Positions 9,518-16,359 of a DNA stretch of 64,000 bases are shown in pieces. How positions within the stretch are numbered: the stretch's first letter is position 1; each line of letters starts with the position of its first letter. The notes under the pieces were generated by a model, which was given only the letters and a program-made list of their open reading frames with translations, was not told the DNA's origin and did no database searches. Source of the DNA: Sphingomonas beigongshangi (GTDB lineage Bacteria; Pseudomonadota; Alphaproteobacteria; Sphingomonadales; Sphingomonadaceae); assembly GCF_016820445.1 (NCBI RefSeq), contig NZ_JADHDT010000003.1, positions 310,001 through 374,000 of the forward strand, written 5' to 3'. Position numbers and translations under genes: made by a program.

Positions 9518-9544
9518 CGCCCTTCCCCACCGCGGGGAAGGGCG
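9518..9544. repeat. inverted repeat after paoC
   Basis: CGCCCTTCCCC-ACCGC-GGGGAAGGGCG is a perfect 11-bp stem with a 5-base loop, 8 bp after the paoC stop. It lacks a T-run. It may stabilise the paoABC message 3' end or belong to the dispersed hairpin repeats seen elsewhere in the window. Confidence 0.6.
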
Positions 9545-9589
9545 AGGACGGGCGACGCCGCGCCATGCGGTGCGCGCCCGATGTGCCCC

Positions 9590-9617
9590 CCCCTCCCCTG
9601 ACCGGGAGGGGCTTTTT
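9590..9617 (+). terminator. rho-independent terminator-like hairpin between paoC and xdhC
   Basis: CCCCTCCC-CTGACC-GGGAGGGG forms an 8-bp all-GC-rich stem followed by C and five T. It would terminate or attenuate transcription from paoABC before the xdhC start at 9634, so the maturation genes could be expressed at a lower level than the enzyme. Confidence 0.55.
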
Positions 9618-9633
9618 CGTCGAAAGGGTACCC

Positions 9634-10557
9634 ATGGCCGAGAACGATAGCGTCATCGCCGCGGCACGGAATTGGGCCGGCGAGCCGATGGCGCTGGCGA
9701 CCGTCGTGTCGACCTGGGGCTCCGCGCCGCGTCCGCGCGGCAGCCATATGCTCGTCCACGCCGACGGCCGGTTCGAGGGATCGGTGTCCGGTGGCTGCGT
9801 CGAGAGCGACATCCTGCAGACCGCGGCCGACGTCATCGCCGGCGCGCCGTTCCAACTGAAGCGCTACGGCGTCGCGGACGCTTCGGCTTGGGAGGTCGGC
9901 CTGCCGTGCGGCGGCGAGATCGCCGTCATGGTCCAGCCGGTGACCGCCGCCGGCTTCGACCCCGAACTCTTCGACCGCATCGCCGACGCGCGCAGCGAGG
10001 GACGCGCGCTGACCGTGACCACCGACCTTGCCACCGGCCACAGCGACCTGCGGCCGCAGGAAACGGGGGAGGTGTTCGTCAATCGCTACGACCCGCCGCG
10101 GCGGCTGCTCATCGTCGGAGCGGTACAGATCGCGCAGGCGCTCGCGCGGTTATCGACGACGCTGGGCATCGAGACGGTGGTGATCGATCCGCGTGCGCGC
10201 TTCCTGACCGAAGAGCGCTTTCCCGGCACGACGCTCGACGACCGCTGGCCCGACGAGGCCGTCGCGGCATGGCGCCCCGGTCCCGCGACGGCCGTCGTGA
10301 CGCTGAGCCACGACATCAAGATCGACGACCCCGCGCTGACCGCCGCGCTGGCAAGCGACGCCGCCTATGTCGGCGCGCTGGGCAGCCGCAAGAGCCATGC
10401 CGCGCGGCGGACGCGGCTCGCGGAGGCGGGACTGGACAGCGTGCAGATCGACCGGATCGACGGACCGGTCGGGATTGACATCGGTGCGATCGGCCCATCC
10501 GAGATCGCGCTGTCGATCGCCGCCGCGATGGTGAAGGCCTTTCATGATCCGCGCTGA
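9634..10557 (+). CDS. XdhC/CoxI family molybdenum-enzyme maturation protein (PaoD-like)
   Basis: This 307-residue protein binds molybdenum cofactor, promotes its sulfuration and inserts it into the aldehyde oxidoreductase. The XdhC N-terminal domain is seen as ATVVSTWGSAPRPRGSHMLV and GSVSGGCVESDIL. The C-terminal Rossmann-like domain has LLIVGAVQIAQALARL and AYVGALGSRKSHAARR. The ATG at 9634 fits the family start. The gene follows paoC by 123 bp with a hairpin and terminator-like structure in between, and overlaps the next gene (MocA) by 14 bp. Confidence 0.88.
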   Translation: MAENDSVIAAARNWAGEPMALATVVSTWGSAPRPRGSHMLVHADGRFEGSVSGGCVESDILQTAADVIAGAPFQLKRYGVADASAWEVGLPCGGEIAVMVQPVTAAGFDPELFDRIADARSEGRALTVTTDLATGHSDLRPQETGEVFVNRYDPPRRLLIVGAVQIAQALARLSTTLGIETVVIDPRARFLTEERFPGTTLDDRWPDEAVAAWRPGPATAVVTLSHDIKIDDPALTAALASDAAYVGALGSRKSHAARRTRLAEAGLDSVQIDRIDGPVGIDIGAIGPSEIALSIAAAMVKAFHDPR

Positions 10558-11152
10558 GGAATGCGTCCTCGTCCTGCTTGCCGCCGGGCGATCGACGAGG
10601 ATGGGCGACATCGGCAGCAAGCTCGACCAGCCGTTCCTGGGACGGCCACTGGGGCTGCACGTCGCGGTGGCGCTGGAGGACATGCCGTTCCGCGAACGCG
10701 TCGCCGTCTGCGGCAGCGCCGAGTGCGATTATGCCCGGCACGGTTTCGCCATCGTCCGCAACGACGATCCCGCGCTCGGTCTGTCCAATTCCGTGCGGCT
10801 CGGCGTGGCGCGGGCGCGGGATATCGGCGCGCGGGCGGTCGTGCTCGCCCTCGCCGACATGCCGCGCGTGACGGCGACGCATATCCATGCGCTGCTCGAC
10901 GCGGCGGAGGATGACGATGCGGTGGTGGCGTCGAGCGACGGCCGCAGTCCGAAGCCGCCGTGCGTGTTCGGGCGCAACCACTTCGATGCCCTTTGCGATC
11001 TCGAGGGTGACGAGGGTGCCCGGCGGCTGATCCTGGCGGGTAAGCACGTGGTCACGGTGCCAGCGGAGCTGATCGACGTCGACACGCCCGAGGAATTGGA
11101 GGAGCTGCGCCGGCTGGTCCACGCGCCGGAAGCAAGGACCCGATGGCGATAG
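10544..11152 (+). CDS. mocA: molybdenum cofactor cytidylyltransferase (MocA family)
   Basis: This 202-residue nucleotidyltransferase has the motif LLAAGRSTRMG at residues about 11-21, followed by DQPFLGRPL, ALADMPRV and PCVFGRNHF, and ends with DVDTPEELEEL. MocA-type enzymes transfer CMP from CTP to molybdopterin, giving the MCD cofactor needed by PaoC. The 14-bp overlap with xdhC and its place after paoABC support MocA over the GTP-using MobA. CTP specificity is inferred from context, since MobA-like proteins share the motif. Confidence 0.82.
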   Translation: MIRAEECVLVLLAAGRSTRMGDIGSKLDQPFLGRPLGLHVAVALEDMPFRERVAVCGSAECDYARHGFAIVRNDDPALGLSNSVRLGVARARDIGARAVVLALADMPRVTATHIHALLDAAEDDDAVVASSDGRSPKPPCVFGRNHFDALCDLEGDEGARRLILAGKHVVTVPAELIDVDTPEELEELRRLVHAPEARTRWR

Positions 11153-11178
11153 CCTAAGCGGGCACGCGCATGAGCCGT

Positions 11179-11252
11179 GTTCCTGCGCACGCAGGAACCC
11201 AGAGCCTCGGACGCAATCGCCCGCAAGCCTGGGCTCCTGCCTTCGCAGGAGC
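11179..11252. repeat. two-hairpin REP-like repeat
   Basis: Two hairpins face each other: GTTCCTGCG-CA-CGCAGGAAC (11179-11198) and GCTCCTGC-CTTC-GCAGGAGC (11233-11252). CCCAG and CTGGG flank the inside, making a larger imperfect inverted repeat. It fills the 141-bp gap between convergent mocA and the ABC permease. The shape is that of a bacterial REP or MITE element. Confidence 0.6.
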
Positions 11253-11293
11253 GCATCGAACGTCCTTGTCGGGGGCGTCGCCAGCGGCGCTAA

Positions 11294-12502
11294 TCACTCG
11301 TGCCGCAGCGCGTCGATCGGGTTGAGCGCCGCGGCACGTCGGGCCGGGAAATAGCCGAAGACGACGCCGATGATCGCCGAAATCGCGAAAGCGATGATGT
11401 TGATCTCCGGCACGAACAGGAACGGCAGATCGCCGAGCACGGACAGGAGGCCGACCGCCGCCTGCGCGAGCAGCAGGCCGATCAGCCCGCCCAGCATCGA
11501 CAGCGCCACCGCCTCGACGAGGAACTGCGTCAGCACCTCGCGCGCGACCGCGCCGATCGCCAGGCGGATACCGATCTCGCGCGTGCGCTCCGTCACCGAC
11601 ACCAACATGATGTTCATGATGCCGATGCCGCCGACGATCAGGCTGATCGCCGCCACCGCGGTGACGATGCGCGTCAGCAGCTGTGTCGTACTGGTGAGCG
11701 TGTCGCTGATCTGCTTGGTGTCGAAGATGTTGAAATCGTCGTCCTTGCCCGCGGTGATGTTGCGGCGCTCGCGCAGCAGATCGGTGATCCCCGCCTGTAC
11801 CGTGCTGGTCGAATAGGCCTGGTCGACGCCGACCAGCATCAGGCGGATGTCGCGATTGCCGGTGAAACGCCGCTGCACCGTCTTGATCGGCATGATGACG
11901 ACATCGTCCTGGTCGCCGCCGAAACCGGCCTGCCCGCGCGTCGAGAGCACGCCGATCACGTCGCAGCTGATCGAACCGATGCGGAAGCGCGTGCCGACCG
12001 CCTCGCCGCCGCGCCACAAGTTCTGGCGCACCGTGCTGCCGATGATGCACACCGCCCTGCCCGCGCTTTCCTCCTGCGGCGTCCAGTAGCGCCCGCTGGT
12101 CAGCGGCCAGGCCTGCACCTCGAAATAGGCGTTGGTGGTGCCGTTGATCGTCGTCTGCCAGTTCGCGCCCTCGTAGATCGCGGTGGCGCTCGCCTGTGCC
12201 TGCGGCGCGACGGCGGTGACGCCGGCGATCTGCTGCGCGATCGCGGTGACGTCCTCGGGCTTGAACGGCGCGGGCGGCGGGCCGCCGCCGCCGCGCCCGA
12301 AGCCCTGGCCCGGGCGGATCTGGAGGATGTTGGTGCCGAGCGACGAGATGTTCTTCTGCACCTGCGCCGTGGTGGCGCGCCCGAGCGTCACCATCGTCAC
12401 GACCGCCGCGACGCCGATGATGATGCCGAGCGTCGTCAGGAACGAGCGCAGCTTGTGCCGTGCGATCGACCGGAGCGCGAGAAGAAGCGTGGTGCCGAAC
12501 AT
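11294..12502 (-). CDS. MacB-like ABC transporter permease
   Basis: This 402-residue FtsX/MacB-type permease has an N-terminal membrane helix (ARHKLRSFLTTLGIIIGVAAVV), a large periplasmic MacB domain, and three C-terminal helices (ISLIVGGIGIMNIMLVSV, SMLGGLIGLLLAQAAV, IAFAISAIIGVVFGYFPA). The signature GIRLAIGAV and the ending AARRAAALNPIDALRHE are typical. Here the ATPase is a separate gene, unlike fused E. coli MacB. A Gly/Pro-rich loop (GFGRGGGGPPPAPF, about residues 70-83) is unusual. With the adaptor and outer-membrane gene upstream, it would form a tripartite exporter for peptides, macrolide-like compounds or siderophores. Confidence 0.9.
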   Translation of the reverse strand: MFGTTLLLALRSIARHKLRSFLTTLGIIIGVAAVVTMVTLGRATTAQVQKNISSLGTNILQIRPGQGFGRGGGGPPPAPFKPEDVTAIAQQIAGVTAVAPQAQASATAIYEGANWQTTINGTTNAYFEVQAWPLTSGRYWTPQEESAGRAVCIIGSTVRQNLWRGGEAVGTRFRIGSISCDVIGVLSTRGQAGFGGDQDDVVIMPIKTVQRRFTGNRDIRLMLVGVDQAYSTSTVQAGITDLLRERRNITAGKDDDFNIFDTKQISDTLTSTTQLLTRIVTAVAAISLIVGGIGIMNIMLVSVTERTREIGIRLAIGAVAREVLTQFLVEAVALSMLGGLIGLLLAQAAVGLLSVLGDLPFLFVPEINIIAFAISAIIGVVFGYFPARRAAALNPIDALRHE

Positions 12503-12544
12503 CTATTGCGCCTTCCGCGACGGAACGCGGTCCGCCCCTACATT

Positions 12545-12640
12545 CGTCATTCCCGCGGCGGCGGAGATCCGGACACGCTGCCAATGCGCTTCATGCAGGA
12601 CGCTCGGCGTGTCTGGGTCCCCGCCTTGGCGGGGATGACG
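12545..12640. repeat. REP-like imperfect inverted repeat
   Basis: The left arm 12545-12578 (beginning CGTCATTCCCGCGG) and the right arm 12607-12640 (ending CCCCGCCTTGGCGGGGATGACG) are imperfect inverted copies. It lies in the 170-bp gap between the ATPase and permease genes of one operon. The arm ends (CGTCAT...ATGACG) match those of the repeat inside pccA at 17266-17356, so both probably belong to one family. Confidence 0.6.
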
Positions 12641-12672
12641 ATCGCCGGTAGCGCGTGCCGTAGCCCCCTCGC

Positions 12673-13422
12673 TCACGCCACCGGCTCCCCGGCGCGGTGG
12701 TTGGCCTCGATCCGCTCGACCAGCCCGTCCTTGAAATGGACCACGGTGTGCGCGAACGCCGCCATGTCGGGCTCGTGCGTCACCATCAGCACGGTGATCC
12801 CGCTGTTGGCGTTGAGATCGGACAGCAATTCCATGATCTCCACCGAGCGTTCGGAATCGAGATTGCCGGTCGGCTCGTCGGCGAGCAGCACGTCGGGCTG
12901 CGTCACGATCGCGCGGGCGATGGCGACGCGCTGCTGCTGACCGCCGGACAGTTCGGCGGGCGTATGGTCCCACCATTTCGCCAGTCCGACCTTGTCCAGC
13001 GCCGCCATCGACGCCTCGCGCCGTGCCTGCTTGCTGTCGCCGCGATAGAGCAGGGGCAGCTCGACATTCTCCAGCGCCGTGGTCCGCGCCAGAAGGTTGA
13101 ACCCCTGGAAGACGAAGCCGAGATATTTGCGGCGGAGCAAGGCGCGCTGGTCACGGTCGAGTGCCTCGACGTGATGGCCGCGGAACAGGAACTCGCCCCC
13201 CGACGGCACGTCGAGGCATCCCAGGATGTTCATCGTCGTCGACTTGCCCGATCCCGACGCACCCATGACCGCGATGAAGTCGCGCGCGTGGATGTCCAGA
13301 TCGATGCCCTTCAGCGCCTGGAACGCGGTCGCACCCTCGCCATAGGTCTTGGTGATGCCGCGCAGCCGGATCAGCGGGTCGCCGGCGGGCAGTGGCGGCG
13401 GCTTACTGGCCACGCTGGCCAC
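12673..13422 (-). CDS. ABC transporter ATP-binding protein (MacB/LolD type)
   Basis: This ATPase of about 249 residues drives the MacB-like exporter. Seen in order: the aromatic-side strand LIRLRGITKTYGEG, Walker A GASGSGKST, Q-loop FQGFNLL, ABC signature LSGGQQQR, Walker B DVLLADEPTGNLD, and H-loop VTHEPD. The GTG at 13422 (or 13413) gives the usual family N-terminus, with only a short overlap into the adaptor gene. An ATG at 13485 is in frame but would add an Ala-rich segment read from the adaptor's Gly-rich 3' end. The permease follows after a REP-like repeat. Confidence 0.88.
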   Translation of the reverse strand: MASVASKPPPLPAGDPLIRLRGITKTYGEGATAFQALKGIDLDIHARDFIAVMGASGSGKSTTMNILGCLDVPSGGEFLFRGHHVEALDRDQRALLRRKYLGFVFQGFNLLARTTALENVELPLLYRGDSKQARREASMAALDKVGLAKWWDHTPAELSGGQQQRVAIARAIVTQPDVLLADEPTGNLDSERSVEIMELLSDLNANSGITVLMVTHEPDMAAFAHTVVHFKDGLVERIEANHRAGEPVA

Positions 13423-14809
13423 CGCCCGCCCCGGCACCGCCGCGCCGCCGGCCCGCGCCACCACCGCCGCCGCCACTGCTGCCATCGCTGCTCGCGAGCT
13501 GCCCGGTGATCACCTGCGCGCCGGGCTTCAGGCTGCCGCTCAGCACCTCGGTCATCTGGCCATTGGTCGCGCCGGTGGTCACCTGCACCGGCTGCGGCTG
13601 GCCGTCCGCGCCCTTGACGTAGACGGTCTGCGTCGCGCCATAGCCGACGGTCGCCTGGCGCTGGTTGTTGCGCCGCATCCGCCGCATCGTCAGCGATCCC
13701 GCGATGCCGTCGCCGTCCGACGACGCACCGCTCGTCGGCTTGAACCGCAGTGCCGCATTCGGGACGAGCAGCACGTTCTTCTTCTCGGAGGTGACGATGT
13801 CGGCGGTCGCCGTCATGCCGGGGCGCAGCTGCAGCGTCGGATTGGCCACCGTCAGATCGGCGGCGTAGGAGACGACCTGGTTGCTGGTCGCAGCCGTGCT
13901 GCTCGTCGAGGACGAGGAGGTGCTCGCAGCGCTCACGGTCAGGTTCGACCCGAGATTGACCCGCGTGATCGTCGCGGGAAACGTCTTGCCCGGAAAGGCA
14001 TCGACGGTGAAGCTCGCCTTCTGGCCGGGCTTGACGCCGCCGACGTCGGCCTCGTCGATCGCGACCTCGAGCTTCATGCTCGACAGATCCTGCGCGATCA
14101 CGAACAGGGTCGGCGTGTTGAACGACGCCGCGACGGTCTGGCCGGGATCGACCTGCCGCGCCAGCACGACGCCGTTGACGGGCGAGCGGATGATCGCCCG
14201 CTGCCGCTGCGTCTCGCTCTGCGCGAGCAGCGCGCGGGAGGCCGCGACGTTCGCCTGCGCGGTCTTCAGCGCCGCGATGGCCCGCTGATAGTCTGCACGG
14301 CCGGTCTGCAGCTCGGTGCCCGACGGAACGCGTCCCCCCGACAGCTTGTAGACATCCTCCAGCCGGGCGAGCTGCGCGCGGCTTTCCGCGACGGTGGCCT
14401 GCGCCTGGTTCACCTGGGCGACGTTGGCGGCGATCTGCGCCTGCTGCTGCTTGATCTGGTCGTCGATCTGCTGCGGATCGATCAGCGCGAGCGGCTGGCC
14501 CGCGGTGACTCGGTCGTTGACGTCGACGACGACCTTGGTGACGAGGCCGGACAACTGCGAGCCGACCGTGACCTGCGTCGTCGGCGCGAGCTTGCCGGTG
14601 GCCGAGACGCTGACCGTCAGGTCGCCGCGATCCGCCGGCTGCGTCGCATAGTCCGCCGTTTTCTTGCCGCCGAAACAGCGGCTGACGAGCAGGCCGAGCA
14701 GGATAACGCCGATGACGATCAGCACCCATTTCAGATAGCGTCGCCACGCCGGCACCGGCTTCACGCCCAGGAATTCGTCGGTCGTCTGCATTGCCGTGTC
14801 CTGGGCCAT
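13403..14809 (-). CDS. MacA-like periplasmic adaptor (HlyD family)
   Basis: This 468-residue membrane fusion protein has one N-terminal membrane helix (YLKWVLIVIGVILLGLLVS, about 28-46). A split lipoyl domain (GDLTVSVSATGKLAPTTQV; RSPVNGVVLARQVDPGQTV) follows, interrupted by a long helical hairpin of about 110 residues. A beta-barrel domain with LRPGMTATADIVTSEKKNVLLVP comes next. Two low-complexity segments stand out: a Ser/Thr-rich insert (AASTSSSSTSSTAATS, about residue 285) and a Gly/Arg-rich C-terminus. It joins the ABC ATPase/permease to the outer-membrane channel. The start overlaps the upstream gene's stop by one base. Confidence 0.9.
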   Translation of the reverse strand: MAQDTAMQTTDEFLGVKPVPAWRRYLKWVLIVIGVILLGLLVSRCFGGKKTADYATQPADRGDLTVSVSATGKLAPTTQVTVGSQLSGLVTKVVVDVNDRVTAGQPLALIDPQQIDDQIKQQQAQIAANVAQVNQAQATVAESRAQLARLEDVYKLSGGRVPSGTELQTGRADYQRAIAALKTAQANVAASRALLAQSETQRQRAIIRSPVNGVVLARQVDPGQTVAASFNTPTLFVIAQDLSSMKLEVAIDEADVGGVKPGQKASFTVDAFPGKTFPATITRVNLGSNLTVSAASTSSSSTSSTAATSNQVVSYAADLTVANPTLQLRPGMTATADIVTSEKKNVLLVPNAALRFKPTSGASSDGDGIAGSLTMRRMRRNNQRQATVGYGATQTVYVKGADGQPQPVQVTTGATNGQMTEVLSGSLKPGAQVITGQLASSDGSSGGGGGGAGRRRGGAGAGGGQRGQ

Positions 14810-16287
14810 CAGCGGGTCTCTGTACCGGAAGGAAGCGGGGCGCCGCGTGCGGGCGCCTCGGGGATGACATTGGGGTCCCAGCCGCCGCCCAAGGCATTGT
14901 ACAATGCGACGAGCGCCGTCGCCCTGTCCGACTGGGCCTGGGTCAGCCCGTTCTGCGCGGAAAGAAGCGCCGATTCCTGCGTGTTGAGCGTGGTGAAATC
15001 GGTGAGACCGGTGCGATACTGGCTGCGCGCCAGGATCGCGGAATTGTTCGCCGCCTCGTAGGCGATGCGGAACTGCGTCTCGCGCCGGCGCGCGGTATCG
15101 AGCGCGACGATCGCGTTCTCGATATCCTCCAGCGCGGTCAGTACCGTCCCCTTGTAGGCGGCATAGGCGGCATCGGTTGCCGCCTCGTTGGCGCGCACGA
15201 CGCTGCGCAGCCGGCCGCCGTTGAAGATCGCCTGGGTCAGACCGGCGAACAGGCTGCCGGTGATGGCGCTCCCCAGGCTGCCCAACCCGGTCGCATTGGT
15301 GTTGACGTTGCCGGAGATCGCCAGCGCCGGATAGAGTGCCGCCTTGGCGACGCCGATCCGCGCCGTCGCCGCCGCGAGGGTCCGTTCGGCGGAGCGGACG
15401 TCAGGACGCCGGCGAAGCGCGTCGGCGGGAATGCCGACGCCGACCGTCTCCGGTCCGCACGGGATCGGACGCGCCGCCGCGAGCTGGCCGCGCAACGCGC
15501 CCGGGGCCTGTCCGGTCAGCACGCCGAGCCGCGCGACCGCGGCGGCATATTGCTGCTCGATCTGCGGGACGGTCGCGGCAGTCTGCGCACGCTGGCTGCG
15601 CGCCTGCTCGACGTCGACCGACGAGACGAGTCCCGCCTGCACGCGGAAACCCGCGATCTCCAGATTGTCGTCCTGTATCGCGAGGCTGGCACGCGCATTG
15701 GCGAGCTGCGCCTGATAGGCGCGGGCCAGGATATAGTTGCTCGCCACCTCGCTCTCGACCGTCAGCAACGCCGTGGCGTAGTCGAACCCGCTGGCCTGAT
15801 ATTGCGCGCGGCTCGACTCGACGGTGCGGCGCACCTCACCGAAAAGGCCGAGCTGGTAGCTGGCGGAGAGACCGGCGGAGAAACTGTTGCTGCCGCCCCC
15901 GCCCGTATCGACGACCGTGCCGTCCGGCAGCGTGAACGACCGGCCGCCGCCGCGCAGATTCTCGTTGCGCTGATAGCCCGCCGATCCCGACAGCGTCGGC
16001 AGCAGCTGCGCACGGCTTTCCACCAGCGCCTCACGCGCCTGGCGCAGCCGCGCCACCGCCTGCGCGACATCGGTATTGGCCTGGCGCGCCTGTTCGACGA
16101 GCTGCCCGAGCACGGGATCGTCGAAGTTCGACCACCAGCGCGTCAGATCCTCCGGCGTCTGCGGCGCGGGAACGGAATAGCCTGCCGGCACCCCGAGTTC
16201 GGCCGCGGTCTTCGGCCGGTAATCCGGCCCGACGGTACAGCCGGCGAGTGCCGCGGTCAGTAGAAGGAAGGCGGGGGCACGGGACAT
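14809..16287 (-). CDS. efflux outer-membrane lipoprotein, NodT/OprM family
   Basis: This 492-residue TolC-like channel is lipid-anchored: the signal MSRAPAFLLLTAALAGC ends in a lipobox cysteine and is followed by TVGPDYRP, the standard opening of NodT-family proteins. The body contains the two repeated coiled outer-membrane factor domains, for example WWSNFDDPVLGQLVEQA, GIPADALRRRPDVRSAER and the late YNALGGGWDP. The ATG at 16287 is preferred over 16317 because it begins the signal peptide. It heads the operon channel-adaptor-ATPase-permease, all on the minus strand. Confidence 0.93.
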   Translation of the reverse strand: MSRAPAFLLLTAALAGCTVGPDYRPKTAAELGVPAGYSVPAPQTPEDLTRWWSNFDDPVLGQLVEQARQANTDVAQAVARLRQAREALVESRAQLLPTLSGSAGYQRNENLRGGGRSFTLPDGTVVDTGGGGSNSFSAGLSASYQLGLFGEVRRTVESSRAQYQASGFDYATALLTVESEVASNYILARAYQAQLANARASLAIQDDNLEIAGFRVQAGLVSSVDVEQARSQRAQTAATVPQIEQQYAAAVARLGVLTGQAPGALRGQLAAARPIPCGPETVGVGIPADALRRRPDVRSAERTLAAATARIGVAKAALYPALAISGNVNTNATGLGSLGSAITGSLFAGLTQAIFNGGRLRSVVRANEAATDAAYAAYKGTVLTALEDIENAIVALDTARRRETQFRIAYEAANNSAILARSQYRTGLTDFTTLNTQESALLSAQNGLTQAQSDRATALVALYNALGGGWDPNVIPEAPARGAPLPSGTETR

Positions 16288-16359
16288 GGCGTGATGTGTG
16301 GCCAACACACCCGCCACCTGTCCAGCCTTAATCTGTCGCAGAATGTCGCGGCTGTCATG

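Noticed and set aside
7195..10041. A 948-codon open frame on the minus strand opposite paoC and xdhC
   Set aside because: It is antisense to well-supported molybdenum enzyme genes. It is rich in Arg, His and Ala with no family motifs, as expected for a mirror frame in high-GC coding DNA.
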